Positions 1 to 10,199 of a DNA stretch of 64,000 nucleotides are shown piece by piece (within the stretch, counting starts at the first letter, position 1; each line of letters starts with the position of its first letter). The stretch is from contig NC_073313.1 of assembly GCF_027595985.1 (NCBI RefSeq), positions 103,899,552-103,963,551 on the forward strand. The letters are read 5' to 3'. Source of the DNA: Sorex araneus. Its lineage: Eukaryota > Chordata > Mammalia > Eulipotyphla > Soricidae. The notes beneath the pieces were generated by a model. The model saw only the letters and a list, made by a program, of their open reading frames with translations, was not told where the DNA came from and did not search any database. Both the position numbers and the translations under genes were made by a program.

Positions 1-705
1 GGAGTTTTCAGGTGGCCTTCTCAGTCATTTTGCATTGAAATCACTGACAATGATCTTGTAGAAGCTGTGGTCTTCTTTATAGAACTTCTCCTGCTCCATG
101 TAGAATTTCCCAATTTCTTCTTCATCGTAGTTGGATGTTGGTGTGTAGGCGACGAAGATAGAAACTGCTCGAGTGAGCCACATCTATTCAAGCGTAATCA
201 TCTGATTCGGCTTCTTAGGCATTCGAATGAATCAATGTTCATGGCCAAGTTCATGTTGACAAGGACACCGACACCACTGATGCCTCTATTGTAGCATATT
301 CTGAGGAACAGTTTTTCTCCAGTGTCAAAAGTGGTGTAATGTGATCGATGCCTTCTGGTCTCGGTCAGACCAATGATCTTCTGTGCTTGCACCATGAGAT
401 CCTCAATGGATGCTTCTGATACCAGCGTCCATGCACTGAAAGTACAGACAATCATTTTAGTCCTTCGTTTTGGCAGTCTAGTTCATCCCTGAGATTTTAT
501 CAGCCTCTTCTTGCTCATCCTTCTTAAAGGTGCTGTATTGGGGGCTTTTTTATTGTCAGCGGAATTAGACCCATTGTTGTTACCTTTTTTTTGGCATATT
601 GAATACACCACGGGTAGTTTGCCAGGCTCTGCTGTGTTGGTAGGATACTCTCGGAAGCTTGCTGGGCTCTCTGATAGGGATGGAGACTTATAGGGCTATC
701 TCCAA
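1..705 (-). mobile_element. RTE-clade LINE, 5' UTR and endonuclease start, runs off window edge
   Basis: Read on the minus strand, 455 down to 1 encodes the N-terminal endonuclease of an RTE/BovB-type non-LTR retrotransposon. Visible motifs are LTETRR (about 351-368), GVGVLVN, YTPTS and SDFNAK (the GDFNAK motif with its G changed). A frameshift near 190 and a stop right after SDFNAK show a dead copy; the rest lies left of base 1. Bases 456-705 are the 5' UTR. This stretch recurs in the deleted RTE derivative (63460-63660), and its outer part recurs in the bodies of the composite SINEs, which anchors those families to this LINE. The family assignment comes from protein motifs. Confidence 0.85.
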
Positions 706-764
706 AAACCCTTACTGGTGTTCCCGTGCTTCATTACCAGTGATAATGGTCTACATAAAAGAGT

Positions 765-965
765 CCAGGGCAGAAAGATATTACAGGCGTTAAGGAACTT
801 GCATTACATGCAGAAGACTCCCGTTCTATCTCTAGAACCATATAGGGCCCTGTAATCACTTTCCCGACTCACGCTTGAACACAGAGCCAGGAATATTTCT
901 TGAGAACCACCAGGTATGTTCCCCACCTCCAAAAGACTTTAGAAACAGTAATTTCTGGCAGGGAA
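765..965 (+). repeat. Old degraded tRNA-derived SINE (shrew type)
   Basis: It shows a diverged order of SINE landmarks: a run ending CTTGCATTACATGCAG, then a B-box-like stretch, ACCATATAGGG, and ACACAGAGCCAGGAATA followed by TTGAGAACCACCAGG. It is much more diverged than the young copies, so its ends are approximate. Confidence 0.45.
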
Positions 966-1014
966 GTTGAGAATAAAGAACTCTTATTCACTAATAGTAA
1001 TTGTTGCCTCGTTC

Positions 1015-1485
1015 AGCCTCTTTAGAAAATAGTTTGGAGACTTCTAGAAAAATTAAGAATAGAGTATCCATTTGATCCTGAAATTCTATTCTTGGTAAAC
1101 TACCCCAAGAAGGCAAAAGCATTAAATTTAAAGGACAGTTGCACACCTATTTTCATAACAGCATTGTTTATAAGACCAAGATCTGGAAATAACAAAATAT
1201 ATGAGTGGATAAAGAAATTGATTTTATATATGCATATATAATGGAATACTACTTAGCTATGAGAAAACATGGAATCTTTCAGTTTGCTGCAATGTGTGTG
1301 GATCTGGAGGAAGTCATGCTAATGATAGTGAGTCAGGAAATATATTAGAAACACCAGAATATATTACTCATTTAGGAATCAAAGCAAAACAAATAAAATA
1401 ATCAGACAATCCCAGTAGGCATGGTGTAACATCAATGTAAGTGTAAGATTATAATATTGGTACTGTTGCAAAAAAATAAAATTTC
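1015..1485 (+). mobile_element. L1 fragment, end of ORF2 to 3' UTR
   Basis: It holds the standard L1 ORF2 C-terminal landmarks in order: a CATAACAGCATTGTTTATA-like segment, a GAGTGGATAAAGAAATTG segment, AATGGAATACTACTTAGCTA, and CAGTTTGCTGCAATGTGTG. It is 5' truncated and closed by an A-rich tail near 1480-1515. Reading frames are broken. Confidence 0.7.
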
Positions 1486-1515
1486 AAATTTATTGAAAAT
1501 CTAAAAAACAAAAGA

Positions 1516-2330
1516 AAGAAATTCTGTTCCTTAGTTATAGGGATGTAGATGCCCCAAGTATCATAGTCCTTTTTTCTACAGAGTAGTAACCTTTACTTTA
1601 TCTTTAACTGGAAATCCCCACAGGTCTAAGTCCCATAGAAAACAACCTTTGTCAAGCTGGCATAAAGTGCAAGGAAACGTATTACAAATATGATAAGCCT
1701 ACAAAACAATAAAACTTAACTTTGAGCAGGGAGAAGATGAACTAGCAATATTCTCCACGATACATGCTTTTTTTGGGACATGAATGAGTAAGCCTCCTAG
1801 GAAACAACTGAGTTATAAAGTTGAATAAAAATATGAAGTGATAGAGTCATAAAATAAATTTCCAGCAAATAATCTAGGATATCAAGTTGGACATGCACAG
1901 TAACATGACATCTCTAAACATACATTTTGGACCCTCACTCCAATAAATAATCTCCACAGAATTTATATGGAATTTGTACTTTGTTGAGAATTTACAAAAC
2001 TATAAAATAGAGAAAATTTCTGTGGACTTTAGTGAACCAAATTTTAAGGCACTAGAAACTAAAGGGAAAAAACAAACCACTATCCAAGAGTATTACATGA
2101 TATGGGATAACTTGCACTGTACATGATGTTGACATTGGATCTGCAGAGACAAGACTGTAATTCAAAAATTATCTTGACTTATCAGTGCCCAATAGTGAAG
2201 TAGTTCTATAATATGATGTTAGCTTTGAGTTTTTAAGCTTTATAATCAATCTATGGAAAAATATGAAAACTTAATCTGATTACAAACCAGAATACAATTA
2301 TATTAATTTTGAAAAAAATAAAAATAAAAA
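1516..2330. other. No recognisable gene; old unassigned sequence
   Basis: This AT-rich stretch has frequent stops in all frames and no motif, microsatellite or SINE head that I recognise. It is probably old decayed repeat or unique intergenic DNA. Confidence 0.4.
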
Positions 2331-2333
2331 CAG

Positions 2334-2520
2334 GGCTGGAGCTGGTAGAGCTCTTTCCTTGCATGTAACCTACCCAGGTTTAATTCCTAGCACCACATAT
2401 AGTTCCCTACACCCCAACAGCAGTGACCCCTGAGAGAAGAGCCAGAAGTAAGCCCTGAGAACCTCTAGGTGTGGCCCAGAAACCAAACCAGACAAAAAAA
2501 AAATAAAAACAAACAAAAAC
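2334..2520 (+). repeat. tRNA-derived SINE (shrew type, older subfamily)
   Basis: The head GGGCTGGAGCTGGTAGAGC, the B-box region CCAGGTTTAATTCC, the body ACCACATATAGTTCCC and GAGCCAGAAGTAAGCCCTGAG, and the tail GTGTGGCCCAGAAACC lead into an A-rich end. The element is full length but carries many substitutions. Confidence 0.75.
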
Positions 2521-2635
2521 ATCCCAGAAACTAAGGGAGTAGCACTAGGAGGAGAAGAGTTAATTGAGGCAAGAGAAAGAAAGTCAACATAGTAATTTCA
2601 TAGAGTGGGAGTAAACAGATAATAAGAAAATGTGA

Positions 2636-2965
2636 TGAGGAGCTTGGGCATGGCTCAATGGTAAAATTACCAGCCTTGAGAACATGAGTTCATGAGTTAG
2701 ATCTCCATTACCACCTATATGTATAGAGTGCCCATTGACTCTGTTGTTTGGGATCCCTGGCACTATAACAAAAATGTGTGATCTCATATGTACTACAATC
2801 AGGTCCGTGCGAACTTCACAACTAAAGTATGTAGCCGCTGGCAAGCACAACTAAAAAGATGTGAACACTGGGACCAGATGTGCAATCCCAAGTGAGGATG
2901 TGTGTACACCACAATTAAAGTGTGTGAAACTCTGGTAATTGCAACAGCAGCAAAGTGTGGGGGGT
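2636..2965 (+). repeat. Possible old tRNA-headed SINE of another family
   Basis: The segment begins with a tRNA-like A box (TGGCTCAATGGTA) and a B-box-like GAGTTCATGAGTTAGATC about 40 bases later. A loosely periodic body of GTGTG and CACAA blocks follows. It does not match the common shrew SINE body. It may belong with the tRNA-Ala-like relics at 6770-6835 and 19964-20040. Confidence 0.3.
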
Positions 2966-3480
2966 ATTAAAACAATAAATGACAAAACAAATTATCCCAC
3001 CATAATGTGGGTAAATTCAAATGTATTATTTAGGAAGGACAAAATACTAAAATTAAAAATGGAGTTTGTGAAACTAAATAACTTATATGACTCATAACTG
3101 ATAGTAAAGGAATTTTGAGAAATAAAAAATGGAATAGATACAGCATTAAGTATTACATAATAATAGACTAAAAATTTACAAAGGGAAACAATACTTTGGC
3201 TTGTGGGGCTTAGGTTGTCGAATAGTGTATACTTTTGTAACTATGATATATTTATGCACAAATAATATACATGTATTATAAAGAATTAATAACGTTAATG
3301 TTTACAACGAAAAATGGATACCTACTTTCATCATTTCTTTTCATAGTCATATTTTTATAATCTTAAATTAAATGTAAGTAAAATATTTGATTTAAATAAA
3401 ATGTTTAATAATACACATTTTTAAATGGAAAGCTAAACTAAATAGTAGGCCATAAACTTCGGAGAGGTACCTATGCCTGC
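2966..3480. other. Intergenic sequence upstream of the AGO2-like retrogene
   Basis: AT-rich, without a recognisable element. It ends where CpG density rises, near 3480. Confidence 0.4.
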
Positions 3481-3622
3481 AGTGATTTTGTGTGATATCG
3501 GCACTCTGACTGTGACTTAACTTGGACCCAGGTGCCTTGCCCTCTGGCGCACGCAAGCAGTCAAGCACAGACATAGTGCGCCTGTATGCACATACTTACG
3601 GACACAGGCACGCAAGCACGTA

Positions 3623-3630
3623 TTACGTAA
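3623..3630. promoter_or_regulatory. TTACGTAA bZIP palindrome
   Basis: An exact 8-bp palindrome matching the core bound by PAR-bZIP, NFIL3 and C/EBP-type factors (D-box-like). It lies about 70 bp before the first ATG of the AGO2-like ORF. A single site of this length can occur by chance. Confidence 0.4.
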
Positions 3631-3659
3631 GCACGCACGCACACACGTACTTAGCTAGG

Positions 3660-3671
3660 TGCGCATGCGCA
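3660..3671. promoter_or_regulatory. NRF1-type site
   Basis: TGCGCATGCGCA is a perfect match to the palindromic NRF1 consensus. It contains three CpGs in a sparse-CpG region and sits 22 bp before the ATG at 3694. NRF1 sites are common in TATA-less housekeeping and testis promoters, so this is the strongest candidate for a core promoter element of the retrogene. Confidence 0.6.
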
Positions 3672-3693
3672 TCAGCCACCTTGGAGCTGGTTG

Positions 3694-6291
3694 ATGGAGG
3701 TGCCCAAGATGGAGTTGTCGAAGCACAAGGCTGAGTCATCTCAGCCATGGCAACATCCCGAAAGTGATGCTTTCAGGCTTCCTCCGAGACCTGACTTTGG
3801 GACCTCTGGGAGAGTGATCACCTTGAAGGCCAATTTCTATGAAATGAACATTCCAAAAATTGACATCCATCATTATGTCGTGGATATCATGCCAGATAAG
3901 TTTCCAGGACGGATTAACAGGGAAGTCATAAGATATTTAGCTGAACTCTTTAAAACTCAGATCTTTGGGGACCAGAAACCAGCTTTTGATGGGAAGAAAA
4001 ACCTCTATACAGTTATGCCACTGCCGATCGGGAGAGATAAGGTGGAACTAGAAGTAACGCTGCCTGGAGGAGGTAAGAGCCGCCTCTTTAAGGTGGCCAT
4101 CAAATGGGTATCCTGTGTGAGCCTGGGGACCCTTCAAGACATGTTAAAAAGTAAGGAGGGCGTGCATCCTGTCCCTTTCACCACTGTCCAGGCCCTGGAC
4201 GTGATTATCAAACATTTGCCGTCCATGAGATACACTCCTATAGGCCGTTCCTTCTTTACGGCCGCAGAGGGTAGTGCCCTCCCACTGGGTGGGGGATTTG
4301 AGATCTGGTCCGGTTTCCACCAATCGGTTCGGCCAACGATGTGGAATATGATGCTCAACATCGATGTCTCGACCACAGCATTTTACAAGGCCCAGCCAGT
4401 GATCCAGTTCCTGTGTGAAATTTTGAATTTACAAAATATTGAAAAGCAACAAAGGCCTCTGACAGATGCCCAAAGGATGAAGTTTGCCAAAGAAATAAAT
4501 GGCCTGAAGGTAGAGGTTACACACAGTGGGCAGATTAAAAGGAAGTACCGCGTCTGCAGTGTAACCCGTCAGACTGCCCGTCATCAAACATTTCTGTTGC
4601 AGAAAGAGAAGGGACAGACTGTGGAGTGCACGGTAGCTCAATACTTCAAGAACAGGCACAAGGTAGTTCTGCGCTACCCTCACCTCCCATGTTTACAAGT
4701 TGGGCAGGAAGAGAAGCATACTTACCTTCCCCTAGAAGTGTGCAACATTGTAGCCGGACAGAGGTGCGTCAAGAAGCTAAGTAACAATCAGACTGCGACT
4801 ATGATCAAGTTAACTTCCCGCTCAGCACCCAGACGGCAGGAGGAAATCAACAAGCTGATGAGGGAGGCGAATTTTAACTCAGATCCCTATGTCCAGGAAT
4901 TTGGAATCACCATCAGCGAAAATATGACCGACATGACTGGCCGTATCCTCCAGTCTCCTGCCCTCCTTTATGGGGGCAGGAATAGAACAGTCATCACCCC
5001 TGTGCATGGGGTTTGGGACATGCGCGACAAACAGTTCCACACAGGCATCGTGATCAAGATGTGGGCTGTGGCCTGCTTTGTCCCTCAGAGCCAGTGCACA
5101 CAGGCCCAATTGAAGTCGTTCATTCTACAACTCAAAAGGATCTCGGGTGATGCAGGAATGCCCATCCCAACACAGCCTTGCTTCTGTAACTACACCCAGG
5201 GAGTAAATAGTGTGGAGCCAATGTTCCGGCACCTAAAGAAGACCTACCCCAACCTACAGCTGGTTTTGATCATCTTGCCAGGTAAGACCCCCATTTACGC
5301 TGAGATCAAAAGAGTGGGGGATACAGTCCTGGGCATAGCCACACAGTGTATCCAGGTGAAGAATGTGCAGAGGGTCATACCACAGACACTTTCCAACCTT
5401 TGTCTGAAGATAAATGTCAAACTGGGTGGCATCAACAACATCCTGCTGCCCCAGAGCAGGTCTCCAGTGTTCCAGCAGCCTGTCATCTTCCTGGGGGCCG
5501 ACGTTACACACCCTGCGGCAGGAGATGACAAGAAACCTTCCATTGCTGCTGTCGTGGGAAGCATGGACACTCACCCCATTCGCTATTGCGCCTCTGTGCG
5601 TGTCCAGCAGCACCGCCAGGAGATAATACAGGAACTGGCACCCATGGTTCGGGAACTGCTCGTCAAATTCTACAAGTCCACACACTTCAAGCCCAGCCGC
5701 ATTATCTTCTACCGAGATGGTGTATCAGAGGGCCAGTTCCAGCAGGTTCTATTCCATGAATTGCTGGCTATCCGAGAGGCTTGCACCAGTCTGGAGAAGG
5801 GCTACCAGCCTGGGATCACATTCATCGTGGTGCAGAAGAGACACCACGCCAGGTTCTTCTGCACCGAGAGGGAAGACCAGGTTGGGAGAACTTGCAATAT
5901 TCCTGCAGGCACTACAGTGGACACGAAAATCACCCATCCAACCGAGTTTGACTTCTACCTGTGTAGTCATGCCGGCGTCCAGGGAACCAGCAGGCCTGCC
6001 CACTACCATGTTCTCTGGGATGACAACCATTTCTCTTCTGATGAGCTACAGATCCTCACCTACCAGCTCTGTTACACCTATGTGCGATGCACACGCTCAG
6101 TGTCTATCCCAGCACCAGCCTACTATGCTCATCTGGTAGCTTTCCGGGCCAGATACCACCTCTTTGACAAAGATCGTGATAGTGCCGAAGGAAGTCACAC
6201 CTCTGGACAGAGCAACGGTGCAGACCAACAAATGATGGACAGGGCTGTCCAGATCCATGAAGACACTCTGCGCACCATGTACTTTGCTTGA
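3694..6291 (+). CDS. AGO2-like: Intronless AGO2-like Argonaute (intact retrogene)
   Basis: Argonautes hold a small RNA guide and repress or cut matching RNA in the cytoplasm. This single open frame of 865 codons aligns with mammalian AGO2 (859 aa) from [11 protein letters not shown] (residue about 30) to the C-terminal TLRTMYFA. Approximate domains: N 30-145, L1 146-234, PAZ 235-353, L2 354-451, MID 452-586, PIWI to the end. Slicer tetrad present: D603 (GADVTHP), E643 (RQEII), D675 (YRDGVSEG), H813 (YYAHLV); AGO1 has R at the last position. MID pocket residues Y535, K539, Q551, K572 and K576 are kept, as is the C-terminal Ser/Thr cluster. AGO2 rather than AGO1/3/4 is indicated by [14 protein letters not shown] and YYAH. 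There are no introns, stops or frameshifts, so it is a retrocopy, evidently under selection. Residues 1-25 match no AGO. There is a 2-residue insertion near residue 145. Start: the ATG at 3694 is first but in weak context; the ATG at 3709 (860 aa) has A at -3 and G at +4 and may be preferred. Confidence 0.93.
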   Translation: MEVPKMELSKHKAESSQPWQHPESDAFRLPPRPDFGTSGRVITLKANFYEMNIPKIDIHHYVVDIMPDKFPGRINREVIRYLAELFKTQIFGDQKPAFDGKKNLYTVMPLPIGRDKVELEVTLPGGGKSRLFKVAIKWVSCVSLGTLQDMLKSKEGVHPVPFTTVQALDVIIKHLPSMRYTPIGRSFFTAAEGSALPLGGGFEIWSGFHQSVRPTMWNMMLNIDVSTTAFYKAQPVIQFLCEILNLQNIEKQQRPLTDAQRMKFAKEINGLKVEVTHSGQIKRKYRVCSVTRQTARHQTFLLQKEKGQTVECTVAQYFKNRHKVVLRYPHLPCLQVGQEEKHTYLPLEVCNIVAGQRCVKKLSNNQTATMIKLTSRSAPRRQEEINKLMREANFNSDPYVQEFGITISENMTDMTGRILQSPALLYGGRNRTVITPVHGVWDMRDKQFHTGIVIKMWAVACFVPQSQCTQAQLKSFILQLKRISGDAGMPIPTQPCFCNYTQGVNSVEPMFRHLKKTYPNLQLVLIILPGKTPIYAEIKRVGDTVLGIATQCIQVKNVQRVIPQTLSNLCLKINVKLGGINNILLPQSRSPVFQQPVIFLGADVTHPAAGDDKKPSIAAVVGSMDTHPIRYCASVRVQQHRQEIIQELAPMVRELLVKFYKSTHFKPSRIIFYRDGVSEGQFQQVLFHELLAIREACTSLEKGYQPGITFIVVQKRHHARFFCTEREDQVGRTCNIPAGTTVDTKITHPTEFDFYLCSHAGVQGTSRPAHYHVLWDDNHFSSDELQILTYQLCYTYVRCTRSVSIPAPAYYAHLVAFRARYHLFDKDRDSAEGSHTSGQSNGADQQMMDRAVQIHEDTLRTMYFA

Positions 6292-6560
6292 TAGACTTTC
6301 GTTTATGACAGCGTGCAAAAGTTGGACTCACACAAGGTCAGCTACACTGAGACCAGAAGAGGCCCAGCACTTACCTTTAGTCAGCATGGAACATGAAATA
6401 ACACCATTTTAAGAAGGCTCGTCATTTCCAGAATGTCTTCCATCCCAGATTTCAAAACTGAATTTGCAGTTGGAGACCTGTCTGAAGACCTACTGTGGTA
6501 AGAAATATGGTTTTCTAGAATCTATATGTTGCTGATTAAAATAGTAATGTGTTTTTTAAA
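6292..6560 (+). other. Probable 3' UTR of the AGO2-like retrogene
   Basis: Moderately GC-rich sequence follows the TGA stop and then gives way to AT-rich DNA. A variant poly(A) signal, ATTAAA, lies at 6535-6540 with a U/GU-rich run just after it (6549-6557). I see no retrocopy poly(A) tail or clear target-site duplication, as expected for an old copy or one primed inside a long 3' UTR. Confidence 0.45.
6535..6540 (+). promoter_or_regulatory. Candidate poly(A) signal ATTAAA
   Basis: This is the commonest variant of the hexamer. It lies 244 bases after the AGO2-like stop and is followed within 10-20 bases by TGTGTTTTTT, a plausible downstream element. Expression data would be needed to confirm use. 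Confidence 0.35.
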
Positions 6561-6702
6561 AATACGGGAACTAGTCAGGGCGCTAAGCATTTAAAATTTA
6601 TTTGGTTATTCAGTATACTTATTTTTAACACTAGTTATTATTTTGTGAATGAGTAAGCCACTTACTGTGCAAAGTGATTGTCTTTTTTGTGAGGACAGAG
6701 TA

Positions 6703-6768
6703 GTAATAATAGTAGTACTGGTGGTGGTAGTGGTAGTAGTAGTAGTAGTAGTAATGGTAGTTGTAGTT
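6703..6768 (+). repeat. (GTA/GTG)n microsatellite
   Basis: An imperfect trinucleotide run of GTA and GTG units of about 60 bases. It creates only low-complexity Val reading frames. Confidence 0.9.
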
Positions 6769-6769
6769 T

Positions 6770-6835
6770 TGCAGTTTGGAGGACTAAACTCGGGTCTCAT
6801 GGCTGCCAGTCTCCACTTTACTACTGAGCCACATC
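6770..6835 (-). repeat. Relic of a tRNA-Ala-like SINE head
   Basis: On the minus strand it reads GATGTGGCTCAGTAGTAAAG followed, at tRNA spacing, by a B-box-like CGAGTTTAGTCC. This resembles a decayed tRNA-Ala promoter rather than the common shrew SINE head. A related stretch is at 19964-20040. Confidence 0.4.
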
Positions 6836-7569
6836 ACTATATGTTTGTTTGCGCACTTATATTTTGGACCTCCCATGTGGAGGGAGGCCTTTCCCTGTTT
6901 ATTCTCTGGAATGGCCATTGAACTGGGGTGAGACTGTGTTTCTTAATCCCTTATCTCTTTAGTCTTTGCATGATAGGGGTCTGGAACCTTCTGATATTTT
7001 CATTAAAGTCAATTTCCAAGTGACCCAAGTGTGCCCCTGCCTGGGCTTACTCAAGTCTTTTGTGACCCCTTCTGTCACCACCTTCCTCTCACTGCACTTG
7101 ACATAAGTAGTGGTGACAGAAGATGAGCCATGTGTGTTTACAACACTTGTATATCCAAATAGATTGTCAGACAAGTACAACTTTAGTGAAAAGTGTTGTT
7201 AAAAATTAAAGACAAGTTTCCAGCAGTCTAATTATAAGGCTTGTCCTTCAGGACTGTGATGTTTATTTTTCAGTCTCTAAAGAATATGGATATGTGCAGG
7301 GAGACATAAAACAGGTCTTAATTCTTTGTCCTTAATGTAAGAGAAAATATGCATATTGGGTTTTCAGTGTTAATGTGAAAAACCAAATTTTTTTAACTTC
7401 TAATTAAAAACTGCATGCTAATTATTGCATATCATGCAATAGGATACCATACTGTTTAGTTTTACTTTGTTTAGTGAAACAAAATAGTTTCACTAATCTA
7501 TTTTTAACATATAAGTTCCAAAATGTTTATGATTCTCAGGAACAATGCTGTGTGGAAAGTGCCCATCCA
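6836..7569. other. No recognisable gene
   Basis: Unassigned intergenic sequence with short frames only and no repeat that I recognise. Confidence 0.4.
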
Positions 7570-8272
7570 CTGCAAAAAATGGAACCTATATAATTTCGTT
7601 TATTGTAAAGTATAAAAACCAACAGAACACATGAGAATCGTTAAATTCAAGATAAAAGAGCACACAAGAGTAGTCTATGAATAGAATGTTCTATTTCTTG
7701 TTCTGTTTGCAAATAATCTGATAAGTTTCTGTTTGGCACACAATAATTATAATTGTTCATAGTTATAAATTATAATTTATAGTCAATAATTTTAATGTTT
7801 ATAAATTTATAAATTATAATTCAATATAATTTATATTGACAACCTTTAGACAATAATTTATAATTGTTCAATATATAGAAGTTTTGTGTCAATAAAAGTT
7901 TAACAAAGTTTACTAAACAATAAAAAATTAACAAATTTCAATATAGATAATGTACATCTGCAGCCAAAACATGCATAATTTTCATAAACAATGTTAGGTG
8001 TAAAAAGCTCCCCCAAAATACAATTGACAACTTGTATTATTGCTTTTATAAAAAGCACAAAAACAAAATCCATGTGTACTGTTAGAATCCAAGATAGCCA
8101 TAAAAGAGAAAACAGGGAGAAGTCTGTGAATCAGCTGTTCAATTTCTTGTTCTTTTTGACAATGTTCAATTAAATTAATGGTTGTTCAGACAATAATTAT
8201 TTGTCTATGTATGTTGTACTTCAATAAAAGTTTAACAAAGTTCAAGAAGTTTCAATAAACAATTTTTAAAAG
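7570..8272. repeat. Diverged tandem duplication, AT-rich
   Basis: Two related copies lie head to tail. Matching landmarks include ATTTCTTGTTCT at 7693 and 8142, and AATAAAAGTTTAACAAAGTT at 7891 and 8223. The offset falls from 449 to 332 bases because copy one carries an extra AT-rich stretch (about 7740-7860). The family is unknown. Confidence 0.6.
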
Positions 8273-8785
8273 TAATAATATTAATATATTTCCTAGTGAT
8301 TATTATAATCGTTTGAAGTATTATAATACTTAAACACAATGTAACATGTTCCAAACACTGTTGTGAGTGATTTTATATTCATTAGTTCATACTGACCCTC
8401 CTAGACCTGCCCATTGGTACCTGTTCTTTGCTGTAATTATTTTCTTCATCAGGAATAATGTTTCCCTCATTTTCATGTGGCTAGCTCCTAACTTCTGCTC
8501 AAAATTAAGCACAATTTCAATTATACTGCTCTACTAAAATTCATTATTTGTCATTTGTCACAGCTTGAAAGTTTTCCTTTTTATTTATGTGCTGGTAATT
8601 TGCTGCCTACCTCTACTAGAGTGCAAGGACTGTTTCCTTGCATTTCAGTATCTTCAGAAACTAAAACAATACTCAGTACCTAATAGGTGTTCAATATACT
8701 TTTTCTGAGTGGACAACTATACAATCAGATTTCCTGTTTATTTTCCCGTAATCCATTCTTCAGACTGTAACCCAAATTGTCTAGT
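8273..8785. other. No recognisable gene
   Basis: Intergenic sequence. I see nothing beyond short frames and scattered A/T runs. Confidence 0.35.
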
Positions 8786-8798
8786 TAAAGCACAATTT

Positions 8799-8947
8799 CT
8801 TTTTGCTTTTTGGGTCACAACCCAGCGATGCTCAGGGGTTACTCCTGGCTTTACACTCAGGAATTACTCCTGGAGGTGCTTGGGGGACCATATGGGATGC
8901 CGGGGATCGAACCCGGGTCGGCCGCGTGCAAGGCAAACGCCCTACCC
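8799..8947 (-). repeat. Young tRNA-derived SINE, head truncated
   Basis: A near-consensus copy in minus orientation, with GGGTCACAACCCAGCGATGC, GGGGACCATATGGGATGCC and GAACCCGGGTCGGCC. The first part of the tRNA head is missing. Flanking duplication TAAAGCACAATTT (8786-8798) matches TAAAGCACAAATTT (8948-8961) apart from one extra A. Confidence 0.93.
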
Positions 8948-9214
8948 TAAAGCACAAATTTTGATCAAGATCATCCCATCTTAAAATATTAGAAGTGTTT
9001 TCCTATTGCTTATAAGGTATTCCAAATCTTTAGTATGATTTCATTGATGTCTAAACTGCACTAACTTATGAAGCCTCATCTTTTTATTGGCGACAGTCTC
9101 CCAAGCAGTACTCAGAAGGCTTGATGGCCCAGGCAGATGATCCTCAGTCAACTGGGCCTGTGGTTCAATGTTGAGGGCCCAAAGAGCAAGAGTTGCTCAG
9201 ACCCTGTGTGCTGG

Positions 9215-9335
9215 GGTTTATCCAAGCAACCTCGGTGCGACTTTGGGACCTCCAGGGCTGCACCAAGTGATATTTAGGAGACCATGTGGTGCTGGGTATA
9301 GAACTGGGGTCAGTCATGATGTCTCATTTTCTTCC
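9215..9335 (-). repeat. Old degraded SINE
   Basis: It keeps GGAGACCATGTGGTGCTGGG and GAACTGGGGTCAG in minus orientation, matching the body and B-box region of the shrew SINE. Other parts are unrecognisable. Confidence 0.45.
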
Positions 9336-10195
9336 ATTTTTCTCCTCCATAGCCTCATTTTCCTAAACACACTAATTTTCACTCATCTTCCAGCCTGTGA
9401 ATCTGGTGTTCTTTTTCCCTGTGGTGGTTTCATATTGCTTTTCTGTCCTCCTCCTCACCTAATTAACTTCTCCTCCTGATAGCTCTATTTTTTAGACATT
9501 GCTGTCTCCAAGAAGCATCCATGAGCCAAATATGGTTGGAACCTTTCCTATATGCTCCCATATAATCCTCACATGTCACACACAATGCTGAGGTGGACAC
9601 CAAGAATAGATGCAGTTTCCTGTTTACTGAAACCCTGGGGAGATCTGTGTAAGGGTCAGATGCAGCTGGACATATTGGGTTTTTGCAGCTGGACACATTG
9701 GGCCTCTAGGAGAAGGAATCAACCACTCTTTTTTTTCATAGAGAAAAATATTAGAGAAGCCTTACCAGAAGAGCATAAGGAAATAAGATTCTGACATCAG
9801 ATGATTTAAACTTGGGAATCAGTTTTCCTGGGTGTTGCTGATTCTTATTACCTAGAGCCCATCATTACCTGGAGATCTTGGGGGGAAAGTTAAGGTCTTA
9901 CCAAGGGAAGAGGGAGCACAGATAGTTCATTGCTTGGTGTCATTCATCTTGCTGCTCTTTACCAGACTTAAGTAAAATTTCGTGCAAACTTTTTCCAACT
10001 AGTCTGAATGACTTTTGAGGCCAGAGACTCTGTTTTATGGATTAGCATAGCTCCAACATCTAGCCAGTTTTTACCTATTTAGTTCTTTTGAATGAATCAA
10101 TTAGCAAATGGTATGCTTTCTGAAATTATGCTTGGAAGGAGCTGTTGAAATAAATTATTTAACTTATATGTATGTTTCTGAGTCTTGAAAAGGAT
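9336..10195. other. No recognisable gene
   Basis: Unassigned sequence. The reading frames here (up to 103 codons) lack any recognisable motif and I regard them as chance. Confidence 0.4.
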
Positions 10196-10199
10196 GGAT

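Larger units (their letters stand above)
3481..3693 (+). promoter_or_regulatory. Candidate promoter / 5' leader of the AGO2-like retrogene
   Basis: This short stretch just before the start codon is richer in CpG than the AT-rich flanks and has long alternating purine-pyrimidine runs (CACG, GCAC). It contains a TTACGTAA bZIP site and a perfect NRF1 palindrome 23 bases before the first ATG. No TATA box is evident. Seen: base composition and sites. Inferred: that they drive the downstream ORF, since a retrocopy does not carry its parent promoter. Confidence 0.5.

Noticed and set aside
3691-3693. TTG immediately before the ATG as the Argonaute start codon
   Set aside because: The TTG is in frame, but mammalian translation would use the ATG at 3694 or 3709. 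I set the start at 3694.
5254-5685. Minus-strand frame of 143 codons and other frames within 3694-6291
   Set aside because: They are shadows of the Argonaute coding frame with no independent motif.
8799-8947. tRNA genes suggested by perfect B boxes such as GGTTCGATTCC
   Set aside because: All such sites lie in SINE heads followed by the SINE body; no cloverleaf with a closed acceptor stem is present.
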